DNA of 64,000 nt from Pelomonas sp. V22 (GTDB taxonomy: Bacteria > Pseudomonadota > Gammaproteobacteria > Burkholderiales > Burkholderiaceae_C), in contig NZ_JAGIXS010000007.1 in the NCBI RefSeq assembly GCF_030014915.1, positions 124,001-188,000 on the forward strand. The letters run 5' to 3'. The translations under genes and the position numbers were made by a program. Below the pieces are notes generated by a model. That model was not told the DNA's origin. It saw only the letters and a list, made by a program, of their open reading frames with translations, and made no database searches. This document shows positions 1 through 8,216 of the stretch, piece by piece (positions within the stretch are counted from its first letter, which is position 1; each line of letters starts with the position of its first letter).

Positions 1-744
1 CAATTGCTTGCCGGTGACCAGCGAGCCGGGGGCCGGATACAGGTCGCGGTACAGCGCGGCGCTCTGGTGCGAGTTCTCGCCGTAGCGCAGGTCCTGCACT
101 TTGATGAAGCTGCTGTTCATCTGGCCGGGGTAGGCGGACTGGGTGCCGTCTTCCTGGTAGGCCGAGAGGTAGTTGCTGATCGCGGCGTCGTACTGGGCAA
201 TGCGGTTGAAAGCGGCGACGGAAGCGGCGAAGCGGGTCTTGTCGCTGGTCTTGCCATCGGCCTTCAGCTCGGCGAGCACTTGCGCGTACTGCGAGGCGTC
301 GGTCAGCACGGTCACGTCCTGCCAGTTCTTGGCGGCGCTGCGCACCATGGCCGGGCCGCCGATGTCGATGTTCTCGATGGCGTCAGCGAGGGTGCAGCCG
401 GCCTTGGCGACCGTCGATTCAAACGGGTAGAGGTTGACGGCCAGGATGTCGATCATGGTGATGCCGTGCTTCTCGGCGGCCGCCATGTGCTCGGGGAAAT
501 CGCGGCGGGCCAGCAGGCCGCCATGCACCATCGGGTGCAGGGTCTTGACGCGGCCGTCCAGCATCTCGGGGAAGCCGGTGTGGTCGGCCACCTCGGTCAC
601 CGGCAGGCCGGCGTCGGCCAGCAGCTTGGCCGTGCCGCCGGTGGACAGCAGGCGCACGTTGAGCGCGTGCAGTTGCTTGGCGAAGTCGACGATGCCGGTC
701 TTGTCAGAGACCGAGATCAGGGCGGTGAGTTGTCGTGCGGACAT
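1..744 (-). CDS. purH: Bifunctional AICAR formyltransferase / IMP cyclohydrolase PurH, 5' part only
   Basis: PurH carries out the last two steps of de novo purine synthesis, formylation of AICAR and ring closure to IMP, in the cytoplasm. The first 248 codons lie in the window and the gene runs off the left edge. The protein opens [17 protein letters not shown] and contains the methylglyoxal-synthase-like cyclohydrolase domain, with STGGTAKLL near residue 34, DGRVKTLHP near 65, and the INLYPF-like element AVNLYPF near 102. The start ATG is at 742-744, 30 bases downstream of fis on the same strand, so dusB, fis and purH look co-transcribed. The transformylase half is almost wholly outside the window, so its integrity cannot be judged. 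Confidence 0.96.
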   Translation of the reverse strand, partial: MSARQLTALISVSDKTGIVDFAKQLHALNVRLLSTGGTAKLLADAGLPVTEVADHTGFPEMLDGRVKTLHPMVHGGLLARRDFPEHMAAAEKHGITMIDILAVNLYPFESTVAKAGCTLADAIENIDIGGPAMVRSAAKNWQDVTVLTDASQYAQVLAELKADGKTSDKTRFAASVAAFNRIAQYDAAISNYLSAYQEDGTQSAYPGQMNSSFIKVQDLRYGENSHQSAALYRDLYPAPGSLVTGKQL

Positions 745-774
745 GGCGTGGGCCTTCAAGTTTCAAAGAATTCT

Positions 775-1011
775 TCAGAGCAGCTGATGGTCAGCCAGCT
801 TGCGTCGCAGGGTGTTGCGGTTGATGCCCAGCCATTCGGCGGCCTTGCTCTGGTTGCCCTGGGCTTGCGCCATCACGACCTCCAGCAGCGGGCGTTCCAC
901 CACCTTGATCAGCATCTCGTGCATGGAGTGCGGCTCCTCGCCTTCGAGATCGCGGAAATAGGCTTCCAGGTTCTCGCGCACGCAGGCTTCTATGTGTTTT
1001 TGTTGGCTCAT
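775..1011 (-). CDS. fis: Fis-family DNA-binding protein
   Basis: This 78-residue protein belongs to the Fis family of nucleoid-associated regulators. The C-terminal helix-turn-helix is plain (GNQSKAAEWLGINRNTLRRK, about residues 52-71), as is the N-terminal dimerisation region. The length is typical of the short betaproteobacterial Fis; the enterobacterial protein is about 98 residues. Its start overlaps the dusB stop by four bases (ATGA), which indicates translational coupling. The dusB-fis order is conserved in gamma- and betaproteobacteria. Family known; regulatory targets in this organism unknown. Confidence 0.95.
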   Translation of the reverse strand: MSQQKHIEACVRENLEAYFRDLEGEEPHSMHEMLIKVVERPLLEVVMAQAQGNQSKAAEWLGINRNTLRRKLADHQLL

Positions 1012-2054
1012 GCCTGTTGCTCTAGTTGTTCGTCATTGGCCGCCATGACAGGGGCGGTCGTGGGGAGTCGTTCGTACTCGCGGCCGAGCTCGGCAAACCA
1101 GCCCGAAAGCGCGCGCACCTGCTCAGCGCTGCTCTCCAGCAGGTTCATGCGCTGGCGGAAGTCTTCGCCACCAGGCAGGCCGCGCACGGCCCAGCCTATA
1201 TGCTTGCGCGCGCTGCGCATGCCGGTCAGTTCGCCGTACAGGCCGTAGTGGTCGTGCAGATGCTCGATCAGCCAGTTGCTGGCTTCGCCGACGGTGGGCG
1301 GAGCCAGCAGTTCACCGGTGGCCAGGTAGTGCGCGATCTCGCGGAAGATCCAGGGCCGGCCCTGGGCCGCGCGGCCGATCATGATCGCGTCGGCGCCGGT
1401 GTGCTTCAGCACCTCGGCCGCCTTCTGCGGCGAATCGATGTCGCCGTTGGCCACGACCGGGATGGAAAGCGCGGCCTTGACCGCAGCAATGGTGTCGTAC
1501 TCCGCGCTGCCACCATAGCCCTGCTCGCGCGTGCGGCCGTGGATGGTCAGCATGGCGATGCCGGCGTCCTGCGCGGCGAGCGCAATGGAGAGCGCGTTCT
1601 TCTCGGCCTGGCACCAGCCAGTGCGCATCTTCAGTGTGACGGGCACGCCGCTCGGCGCACAGGCCTTCACCACGGCCGAGATGATTTCCAGCGCCAGCGG
1701 CTCGTCCTGCATCAGGGCCGAGCCGGCCCACTTGGTGCAGACCTTCTTCGCCGGGCAGCCCATGTTGATGTCGATGATCTGGGCGCCGCGCGCGATGTTG
1801 TAGGCGGCGGCCTCAGCCATCATGGCCGCGTCGGTGCCGGCGATCTGCACGGCAATCGGCGCGGCCTCGCCCTCATGGTTGGCACGGCGCGAGGTCTTGA
1901 GGCTGTTCCAGAGGTCTTTGCGCGAGGTCACCATCTCGCTGACCGCATAGCCGGCGCCGAGGCGCTTGCACAGCATGCGGAAAGGCCGGTCCGTCACCCC
2001 GGCCATCGGCGCGACGAACAGCGGGTTCGGCAGCGAATAAGGGCCGATTTGCAT
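1008..2054 (-). CDS. dusB: tRNA-dihydrouridine synthase DusB
   Basis: FMN-dependent enzyme that reduces uridine to dihydrouridine in the tRNA D-loop. The 348-residue sequence has the Dus TIM-barrel start (FVAPMAGVTDRPFR, residues 13-26), the active-site motif NMGCPAKKVC with the catalytic cysteine at about residue 100, and the phosphate-binding NGDI and GADAIMIGRA segments. The C-terminus runs about 15-20 residues past the usual end. It is the first gene of dusB-fis-purH. No clear ribosome-binding site precedes the ATG at 2052-2054; the leader there is C-rich. Confidence 0.95.
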   Translation of the reverse strand: MQIGPYSLPNPLFVAPMAGVTDRPFRMLCKRLGAGYAVSEMVTSRKDLWNSLKTSRRANHEGEAAPIAVQIAGTDAAMMAEAAAYNIARGAQIIDINMGCPAKKVCTKWAGSALMQDEPLALEIISAVVKACAPSGVPVTLKMRTGWCQAEKNALSIALAAQDAGIAMLTIHGRTREQGYGGSAEYDTIAAVKAALSIPVVANGDIDSPQKAAEVLKHTGADAIMIGRAAQGRPWIFREIAHYLATGELLAPPTVGEASNWLIEHLHDHYGLYGELTGMRSARKHIGWAVRGLPGGEDFRQRMNLLESSAEQVRALSGWFAELGREYERLPTTAPVMAANDEQLEQQA

Positions 2055-2094
2055 GGTGGGACGGGAGGGGGGGCTTGCCTAAAAAAGAGGCAGG

Positions 2095-2100
2095 AGTATA
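2095..2100 (-). promoter_or_regulatory. Candidate -10 box for dusB-fis-purH
   Basis: On the minus strand the hexamer TATACT lies about 40 bases upstream of the dusB start, followed by a T-run and then a C-rich leader. I see no good -35 match 17 bases upstream, so this is a placement from the -10 alone. Confidence 0.3.
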
Positions 2101-2143
2101 CCCCCGCCCCCCTGCCGCCAGGTACCCACGCCCCGGTAGAACT

Positions 2144-2992
2144 TCACTGCTGGTTCTGCTTGCGCCAGAGCTGGATGTTCTTGTCGATCAGGCCCTGCAT
2201 CACATTGGCACGGGCCAGCTTGTAGACCGCACGCGTGATGCGCCCGCGCAGCTCGGGCGTGTTGCAGGCCGATTTGTGCGACAGCGTCAGGTGCAGGTTC
2301 TCGTTGGCCACGGCCGGGCTCAGCGATTTGAGGTCGTTGATGTTCATCTTCGCGAGGAAGGCGGCGCCGGGACTGTCTTCATAGACGAGGTACTCGGCGC
2401 GCCCTTTTTGCAGCATCTGGATCGCCTGTTCCAGGCTCGCCACGCTGGAGATCTTCAGGTTGTCGCGCGCATAGCGATCAAAGTCCTCGCCGAAGCTGTT
2501 GTTGATCACGGTCACGCCCTGCAACGAGGCCAGGTCGGCCCAGCGGCGGTAGTTCAGGCGCAGGTTCTCACGGGTCCAGACGACCGAGCGTGTCTCGCGG
2601 AAGGCCGGGTGGAAGTAGTCCATGTACTCGGTGCGCGGCAGCGTGAAGAAGGCGCCGGCGATCAGGTCGTTGCGGCCGGCGCGGGTCTCTTCCTGCACCC
2701 GGCCCCAGGGGCCGATGTAGCGCACCTCGATGGGAATGCCCAGCTCCTTGGCCAGCAACTGCATCAGGTCGGCGTTCGCACCGAGCAGGCGGTTTTCGTC
2801 CTCCGGGTCGCGCCAGAGGTAGGGCGGGTATTGCGGATTGCCCGAGGCCAGCAATTGCTTGCAGGCCTCGACCGGCTGGGCCTGGGCCATGGGCGCGAGG
2901 CCGGCAGCGCAGGCCAGGCCCAGTGCCGCGGCCAGAGCCTGGATCAGCCCGGGCCCTCTGCGGAGCGCTCGTGCAGGCTTTTGTTCAAACAT
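2144..2992 (-). CDS. Periplasmic substrate-binding protein (SBP_bac_3 type)
   Basis: A 282-residue exported protein of the family 3 extracellular solute-binding fold, the type used by amino-acid ABC importers and some sensor systems. Residues 1-38 form a long signal peptide ending in AQA, with a basic stretch ARALRRG. The mature part carries typical family segments: PPYLW, ANADLMQLLAKELG, DLIAGAFFTLPRTEYMDYFHPAF and VNENL-like VANENLHL. I chose the ATG at 2990-2992 because a GGATT element precedes it; an upstream in-frame ATG at 3061 adds 23 residues that do not look like a signal peptide. No permease or ATPase is adjacent, so ligand and partner are unknown. Confidence 0.85.
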   Translation of the reverse strand: MFEQKPARALRRGPGLIQALAAALGLACAAGLAPMAQAQPVEACKQLLASGNPQYPPYLWRDPEDENRLLGANADLMQLLAKELGIPIEVRYIGPWGRVQEETRAGRNDLIAGAFFTLPRTEYMDYFHPAFRETRSVVWTRENLRLNYRRWADLASLQGVTVINNSFGEDFDRYARDNLKISSVASLEQAIQMLQKGRAEYLVYEDSPGAAFLAKMNINDLKSLSPAVANENLHLTLSHKSACNTPELRGRITRAVYKLARANVMQGLIDKNIQLWRKQNQQ

Positions 2993-3122
2993 GGCAATCC
3001 TTGCATCGGTCCCGCTGATTTTTTTGCCGAGTCTTCGGTGCGGGTTTGTGGATGCTCCCAACGTGCATCTAGGGGGTCGAGTGTGCCGCCTGTGCCGTGG
3101 TGGAACAAGCCGGGTTCGTCCC

Positions 3123-3128
3123 GATAAT
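3123..3128 (+). promoter_or_regulatory. Candidate -10 box (GATAAT) of the YqaA-type gene
   Basis: GATAAT ends seven bases before the ATG at 3136, so a transcript from it would have almost no leader. No ribosome-binding site is visible in front of this start, which fits a leaderless or near-leaderless mRNA. The -35 match is poor. Confidence 0.3.
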
Positions 3129-3135
3129 GCGCGGC

Positions 3136-3624
3136 ATGGAAGCCTGGTTGCAAGCGCAGCTCAATGCCCTGCTGCTGATGCTGGCCTTGCCCACCGTGGG
3201 GCTGCCGGCCGTGTTCATCATCGCCTTTGTTTCGGCCACGCTGCTGCCGCTCGGTTCCGAGCCGGCCGTCTTTGCCTTGGTCAAGCTGTCGCCCGAGCTG
3301 TTCTGGCCGGCCATCCTCGTGGCCACGCTGGGCAACACGCTGGGTGGCGCGGTGACCTGGTGGATGGGCTATGGCGCCGAGCGCATGGTCGAGCGCGCCA
3401 CCCACAAGCCGATGACCGAGGGCCGTGCGCTGCGCTGGTTGCACCGCTTCGGCGCGCGTGCCTGCCTGCTCTCGTGGCTGCCCATCGTCGGCGACCCGCT
3501 GTGTGCCGTGGCGGGCTGGCTGCGCCTGCCTTTCTGGCCCTGTGTGCTGTACATGGCTCTCGGCAAGTTCGCCCGCTATGTCTGCATGACGGTGGCCTTG
3601 CTTTATCTCTGGCCCTCAGGATGA
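3136..3624 (+). CDS. YqaA/SNARE-associated (VTT) family inner-membrane protein
   Basis: A 162-residue integral membrane protein resembling YqaA, a small relative of the DedA/VTT family. Hydrophobic segments occur near residues 10-35, 45-70 and 120-160. The central GNTLGGAVTWWMGY and the R-x-G-ARA-LLSWLPIVGDPLC segment are characteristic of the family. Its biochemical function is unclear; DedA relatives are linked to lipid scrambling and envelope homeostasis. Starts at 3127 and 3097 are possible, but 3136 best matches the family's N-terminus. The gene ends seven bases before the carboxypeptidase gene, so the two probably share a transcript. Confidence 0.85.
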   Translation: MEAWLQAQLNALLLMLALPTVGLPAVFIIAFVSATLLPLGSEPAVFALVKLSPELFWPAILVATLGNTLGGAVTWWMGYGAERMVERATHKPMTEGRALRWLHRFGARACLLSWLPIVGDPLCAVAGWLRLPFWPCVLYMALGKFARYVCMTVALLYLWPSG

Positions 3625-3631
3625 TTCCCGC

Positions 3632-5122
3632 ATGAGCACCTCCACTGCCTACCAGAACCTGTGCGCGCGCCACCAGCGCCTGCACCGCCTCAACCACCTG
3701 CAGGCCATCGCCGGCTGGGACCAGAGCGCCAACATGCCGCCCAAGGGCAACGAGGCGCGCTCGCTGGCCCTGGCCGAAATGGGCGGCCTCTTGCACGAGC
3801 TGGCCACCGATCCGCAGCTGGCGGGCCTGCTCGATGCAGCCGAGGCCGAGCCGCTCGGCGAGGAAGAGCGCGCCAATCTGCGCGAGATGCGCCGGGCCTG
3901 GCGCGAGGCCAATGCCTTGCCGCAAGCCCTGGTCGAGGCCAAGTCGCTGGCCAATTCGCGCTGCGAGCATGCCTGGCGCAGCCAGCGCCCGGCCAACGAC
4001 TGGCCTGGCCATCTGCAGAACCTGCGCGAGGTGGTGCGGCTGGCGCGCGAGGAGGCGGCGCTCTTGTCGGAGAGCTCGGGCCTGTCGCGCTACGACGCGC
4101 TGCTGGACCGCTACGAGCCCGGCATGCGCAGCAGCGAGGTCGACCGCGTGTTTGGCGACCTGCGCCAATGGCTGCCCGGCCTGATACGCGCAGTGCAGGA
4201 CAAGCAGTCACGCGAGACCGTCATCGAGCCCGTCGGCCCCTTCCCGCAGGCCGCCCAGCGCGCGCTGGGCCTGGCGGCCATGAAGCTGCTCGGCTTCGAC
4301 TTCGAGGCCGGCCGCCTGGACGAGAGCGCCCACCCGTTCTGCGGCGGCGTGCCCGAGGACGTGCGCTTGACCACGCGCTACCGCGAGGACAGCTTCCTGC
4401 CCAGCCTGATGGGCACCATCCACGAGACCGGCCATGGCCGCTACGAGCAGGGCCTGCGTCGCGACTGGCTGGGCCAGCCCATTGCCAATGCCCGCTCCAT
4501 GGGCCTGCATGAAAGCCAGAGCCTCTCGTTCGAGATGCAGCTCGGCAGCCACCCGGCCTTCGCGCGCCTCTTGAGCCCGCTGGTGGTCCAGCATCTGGGC
4601 GATCAACCCGCCTTCGAGCCGGTCAACCTGCAGCGCCTGGTGACGCGCGTGGCGCCGGGCTTCATCCGCGTGGACGCCGACGAAGTGACCTACCCGGCCC
4701 ATGTGATCCTGCGCTACGAGATCGAGCGGCCGCTGATCGAGGGCGAGATCGAATGCGAGGACATTCCTGCGCTGTGGGACGCCAAGATGCAGGAGTTGCT
4801 GGGCCTGGACACGCGGGGCAACTACCAGGACGGCTGCATGCAGGACGTGCACTGGAGTGCCGGCCTGTTCGGCTACTTCCCCTGCTACACGCTGGGCGCC
4901 ATGTACGCCGCCCAGTTCTTCGCCGCGATGCGCCGCGAAATGCCAGACCTCGATGCCCGCATCGCCGCCGGCGAGTTGCATCTCGTGTTCGACTGGCTGC
5001 GCGAGCGCATCTGGACCCAGGGCAGCCGCTGGACCACGCCGGAGCTGGTGCAGCGCGCCAGTGGTGAGGCGCTGAACCCGGCGCATTTCAAGGCGCACCT
5101 GCAGGCGCGTTACCTGGGCTGA
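3632..5122 (+). CDS. Carboxypeptidase M32 (thermostable carboxypeptidase 1 family)
   Basis: Cytoplasmic zinc metallocarboxypeptidase that removes C-terminal residues from peptides. The 496-residue length fits family M32. The zinc-binding HEXXH is present as HETGH at residues 264-268. The family motifs HPFCGG (near 229) and the DVRLTTRY element follow in the expected order, with a later WDAKMQELLG segment. It directly follows the YqaA-type gene. Nothing appears truncated. Confidence 0.95.
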   Translation: MSTSTAYQNLCARHQRLHRLNHLQAIAGWDQSANMPPKGNEARSLALAEMGGLLHELATDPQLAGLLDAAEAEPLGEEERANLREMRRAWREANALPQALVEAKSLANSRCEHAWRSQRPANDWPGHLQNLREVVRLAREEAALLSESSGLSRYDALLDRYEPGMRSSEVDRVFGDLRQWLPGLIRAVQDKQSRETVIEPVGPFPQAAQRALGLAAMKLLGFDFEAGRLDESAHPFCGGVPEDVRLTTRYREDSFLPSLMGTIHETGHGRYEQGLRRDWLGQPIANARSMGLHESQSLSFEMQLGSHPAFARLLSPLVVQHLGDQPAFEPVNLQRLVTRVAPGFIRVDADEVTYPAHVILRYEIERPLIEGEIECEDIPALWDAKMQELLGLDTRGNYQDGCMQDVHWSAGLFGYFPCYTLGAMYAAQFFAAMRREMPDLDARIAAGELHLVFDWLRERIWTQGSRWTTPELVQRASGEALNPAHFKAHLQARYLG

Positions 5123-5143
5123 AGCGAAGCGAACAAAAGAAAA

Positions 5144-5163
5144 GGCACCCGGTGAGGGGTGCC
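5144..5163. terminator. Hairpin, possible bidirectional terminator
   Basis: GGCACCC pairs with GGGTGCC around a 6-base loop. On the minus strand the stem is followed by a T-rich tract (TTTTCTTTT), and on the plus strand it begins 22 bases past the carboxypeptidase stop. It may serve both converging transcripts, though the T tract favours the minus strand. Confidence 0.45.
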
Positions 5164-5393
5164 CAAATGAGGTTCATCTTCGTCTTCAATCAGTCAGTCG
5201 TACATCAAACAATCATTGCGCTCAACTGTCGCGCCGCGCTCTTTGTCTCTACCCGCCGAGTGCTGCGCTTCCAACGACGCCCAGCCATGTTCTCGCTGTC
5301 GTCATGGTTCCATTGTTGGCGATACACCTTGATTTGCCATCCCCGCGCTTGCTGGGTGCCGGGTCGCCATTCGTGATCCAGTTCACGAATGAA

Positions 5394-5417
5394 CAAGGCC
5401 TCCCGCAGGAGGCCTTG
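5394..5417 (-). terminator. Hairpin terminator of the PEP-CTERM gene
   Basis: A perfect 10-bp stem (CAAGGCCTCC with its complement) and a 4-base loop starts 20 bases past the stop of the minus-strand PEP-CTERM gene. The T tract is weak (TTCATT). Confidence 0.6.
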
Positions 5418-5436
5418 CGCACGGGCTGGTCGGTGT

Positions 5437-6069
5437 TCAGCGGGCGCGGCGGCGGCTGGCGAAGAGCAGGCCGCCGAGGCCAGCCAGCAGCAGGGCCAGG
5501 CTTTGCGGCTCGGGCACGGTGCCGGTCAGGGAGCTGCCGCTTGCCGTGGCCAGGGCCACGTTGTCGAGCGAGCTGCCCAGGCTGTCGCTGGTGCCGGTGG
5601 CCCACAGGCTGAGCGTGCTGCTGCTGCCGGTCGCCTTGACGAGGATGCTGAAGTGGTTCCACTGGTTGTCGGCCGTGGCGTTGTAGCCCACGACCGGTGC
5701 CAGGCCGCTCACGCCGCCGAAGCTCCAGCCGAGGCCATTGCTGTTGACGGCCACGCCGGCGCGGTTGGAGAAATCGAAACTCAGCTCGTACCACTGGCCC
5801 AGCACGGTGGCGAGGGTCTGGCTGATCAGGCTGTTGTTGTCGACATCCAGCTCGACGTAGTTGCTGCCCTGACTGGCGGTGCCGGCCACGTTGTTGCGCA
5901 GCTCCACCTGGTTGGCGCCCACTGTCCAGCCCGGCATGCTGCTCAGGCGGCTCCAGCTGCCGTTCGCTTGTGGGGTGGCCTCGAAGCTGCCATTGCTCAG
6001 CAGATTGATGGGGCTTGCCAGGGCCAGCAGCGGAGCGCTCAGGAGGGCGGTGGCGAGGAGCTTTTTCAT
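5437..6069 (-). CDS. PEP-CTERM sorting-domain protein
   Basis: A 210-residue secreted protein. Residues 1-19 are a signal peptide (MKKLLATALLSAPLLALAS). The middle, beginning NLLSNGSFE and passing through GWTVGANQVEL to SLDNVAL, resembles the DUF642/carbohydrate-binding beta-sandwich seen in many PEP-CTERM proteins. The C-terminus has the sorting signal VPEPQSLALLLAGLGG followed by ASRRRAR: PEP motif, membrane helix and basic tail. By family knowledge such proteins are processed by an exosortase, usually encoded with exopolysaccharide genes elsewhere; none is in this window. The ATG at 6067-6069 is chosen because the signal peptide begins there. Confidence 0.9.
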   Translation of the reverse strand: MKKLLATALLSAPLLALASPINLLSNGSFEATPQANGSWSRLSSMPGWTVGANQVELRNNVAGTASQGSNYVELDVDNNSLISQTLATVLGQWYELSFDFSNRAGVAVNSNGLGWSFGGVSGLAPVVGYNATADNQWNHFSILVKATGSSSTLSLWATGTSDSLGSSLDNVALATASGSSLTGTVPEPQSLALLLAGLGGLLFASRRRAR

Positions 6070-6181
6070 CGGTTTTTGGGGAGCAGCAAGCGCCGGAGCG
6101 CGATGACGCCATTGTCCGGACCCCCCTTGCCGGAGCCTCCCCCTCAAGCCAATGGAACGTGATGAACGGCCGTGAACGGCT

Positions 6182-7378
6182 TCACGCCAGCCGCGATTCC
6201 AGCAGCGAGAGCGTGGCGTCCAGCCGCTTCAGCGCGTCCGCGCTGCGCTCGGCCGGCGTGGGCTGGGCCGGCTTGTCGGCCAGCAGGCGGCGGTCCATGT
6301 CGAACAGCACGGCCTCGTCGAGCGCGAGGCCATGGCCAGCGAGGCGCGGCTTCAGCGTGGCGAGCTGGCGGCGCAGGATGGCGCGGGTCTGCTGGTAGGC
6401 ATGCTCGGCCAGGCGGCGGCGCTGCGAGTAGCTGAAGGTGTTGGCCATGTAGAGCTCGGCATCGCGCGGGTCGGGCTCGAACAAGAGGATGTCGGTCTCG
6501 GGATGGCTGCGCGCATAGCCCTTCATCCCCAGCTCCAGCCGCGAATGGATCAGCGAGCGGAAGGTCTGTGAGAGCACCACCGGCAGGCCGGCGTCGACCA
6601 GCGGCGGGATCTCGTCGCCGGTGTCGGCCCGGTAGGGCACCAGCGGGTTCAGGCAGATCAAGAGGTCGGGCTTGTGGGCCAGCAGCACCGAGGCATGCAG
6701 GGTCTTCTTCAGCGCGCCGTCCACGTAGAAGCGGCCGTTGATGCGGACCGGCGGGAACAGGCCCGGCAGCGCGGCACTGGCCTGCACCGCCCGCGAGATC
6801 GGCACCTGGTCGTGGCCTGGCATGCCGAAGGGCATGGCCTGGCCGCTGTCCAGGTCGGTGGCGACCAGCACCAGGCGCGACTTCAGTTGGCGGAAGTCGT
6901 CGGTACGACCCGGCAGGCTGAACTGGGCGCGCAGCTGCTCGGCGATCGGTTCGCCCGACAACAGGCCGGTCGGCAGGGCCGGGCCCAGGCGCTCCAGCGC
7001 GCCCAGCGTCGAGCGACCTTCCACGGCGATCTGCCAGACGGCGCGCGCGAGCAGGCCGGGCAACTTGGCCAGGCGGCGCCGGTACTCGCCCCAGGCGGGG
7101 CGCAAGAGCAGGGCGGGGTCGAAGCGATCAGGCGCCTCGGCCGTGTTCTCGATGAAGGCGGCGCAGAGCTGGCGCGGCGAGAGGCCGTTGGCCAGGCCGG
7201 CCGCGATGAAGCCGCCGGCACTGACGCCGATGTATCCCTGGCAGTCCGTGAAGCTGAAATCGCTCAGCGCTTCTTCGAGGGCGCAGAGGGCACCGATCTC
7301 GTAGATCGCGCCCAGCGGGCCGCCGCCGGCCAGGGCCAAAGATACGCGGGCCCGGCGCGGCGAGGTCTTTGCCATCAA
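6182..7378 (-). CDS. Patatin-like phospholipase
   Basis: Serine lipid acyl hydrolase of the patatin fold. The oxyanion loop GGGPLG is at residues 18-23, the nucleophile elbow GVSAG at 51-55 (Ser53), and the second catalytic residue, Asp220, sits in YVDGAL. That completes the Ser-Asp dyad, so the enzyme should be active. No signal peptide is seen, which suggests a cytoplasmic or granule-associated role. It lies seven bases downstream of a phasin gene on the same strand, so a role at polyhydroxyalkanoate or lipid granules is a reasonable inference, though not shown. Length 398 residues. Confidence 0.92.
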   Translation of the reverse strand: MMAKTSPRRARVSLALAGGGPLGAIYEIGALCALEEALSDFSFTDCQGYIGVSAGGFIAAGLANGLSPRQLCAAFIENTAEAPDRFDPALLLRPAWGEYRRRLAKLPGLLARAVWQIAVEGRSTLGALERLGPALPTGLLSGEPIAEQLRAQFSLPGRTDDFRQLKSRLVLVATDLDSGQAMPFGMPGHDQVPISRAVQASAALPGLFPPVRINGRFYVDGALKKTLHASVLLAHKPDLLICLNPLVPYRADTGDEIPPLVDAGLPVVLSQTFRSLIHSRLELGMKGYARSHPETDILLFEPDPRDAELYMANTFSYSQRRRLAEHAYQQTRAILRRQLATLKPRLAGHGLALDEAVLFDMDRRLLADKPAQPTPAERSADALKRLDATLSLLESRLA

Positions 7379-7385
7379 CTAGCGA

Positions 7386-8018
7386 TCAGGCCGCCGGCTT
7401 GGCAGCGGCCTTCTTGGCTGCGGGCTTTGCGGCGGGTTTGGCCGCGGCCTTCTTGGCCGGAGTTTTGGCCGGCGCCTTGGCAGCCACCTTCTTGGCGGCC
7501 GGCTTGGCTGCGGCCTTCTTGGCGGGCGCCTTTGCAGCAGCCTTGGCGGCGGGCTTGGCCGTGGGCACGCCCACCGCCTTGCTCAGCGCATCGATGCGTT
7601 CGATCAGCGTCTCCACCTCCTTGGCCGTGGGCACACCGAGGCGCTTCAGCGCATTGGCCACGCGGTCTTCGAAGATGGATTCCAGCTTGTCCCAATGCTG
7701 GCCGGCCTTGGCGCCCACGTCGCCGGCCATGCCGCTGACCTTGCTGGTCATGCTGGAGAGCTTTTGCTCGGCGGCTGATTGGGTTTTCTTCTGCAGCTTC
7801 ATGCCTTCGCTCACCAGGGCTTCGAACACCTTGCCACCTTCACCCTGGGCCTTGGCGAAGGCACCGAGGCCTGCCGCCCAGATCTGCTGCGCCGAGTCCT
7901 TCACCGCCTGGCCGACCTGGCCGTCCAGGAGGCCTCCGGGCAGGCCACCCAGACCGCCTAATGGACTGGAGGATGCGGCTTTTTGCTTGGCAGCCATTTT
8001 CTGCAGCTTCTTGACCAT
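7386..8018 (-). CDS. Phasin / polyhydroxyalkanoate granule-associated protein with Lys-Ala-Pro tail
   Basis: A 210-residue protein with two parts. Residues about 30-150 match the phasin family of granule-coating proteins (VKDSAQQIWAAGLGAFAKAQGE..., amphipathic helices, a coiled-coil stretch near 130-150). Residues about 152-210 are a low-complexity tail of AAKPAAKK-type repeats like histone H1, AlgP or the PhaF tail, which in PhaF binds DNA. It may link storage granules to the nucleoid. The start at 8016-8018 (MVKKLQKMAAKQK) follows a GGACC element; an upstream extension to 8111 lacks family similarity. It is cotranscribed with the patatin gene and divergent from the acyl reductase gene. Confidence 0.88.
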   Translation of the reverse strand: MVKKLQKMAAKQKAASSSPLGGLGGLPGGLLDGQVGQAVKDSAQQIWAAGLGAFAKAQGEGGKVFEALVSEGMKLQKKTQSAAEQKLSSMTSKVSGMAGDVGAKAGQHWDKLESIFEDRVANALKRLGVPTAKEVETLIERIDALSKAVGVPTAKPAAKAAAKAPAKKAAAKPAAKKVAAKAPAKTPAKKAAAKPAAKPAAKKAAAKPAA

Positions 8019-8216
8019 GATCAGAGGGTCCTTTGTGGAGGGGGAAGGGGCTGCGCAGAGGCAGCGGACGCCGTGACTATAGGCCGGCCACCCGCCCGGA
8101 GGCATAGGCACAAGCTAGTGAGGGGCCTCTATCCGGGAAGCCCCGGGTAAGCGCGCAGCGCCGTGCGCGGAGACTTGGACAAGAATCGTCCTCAAACATC
8201 TGCCATGGAGACAACG

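Larger units (their letters stand above)
5123..5436. other. Non-coding interval with three hairpins
   Basis: Between the convergent carboxypeptidase and PEP-CTERM genes I see no convincing gene. It holds a 7-bp hairpin at 5144-5163, a perfect 8-bp inverted repeat at 5369-5390 and a 10-bp hairpin at 5394-5417. GC is lower than in neighbouring genes. A 63-codon frame on the minus strand (5205-5396) lacks the local third-position GC bias and was not accepted. Confidence 0.6.

Noticed and set aside
5205-5396. 63-codon minus-strand frame with plausible-looking residues
   Set aside because: Starts with TTG inside the terminator hairpin, and its third-position GC is well below that of real genes here.
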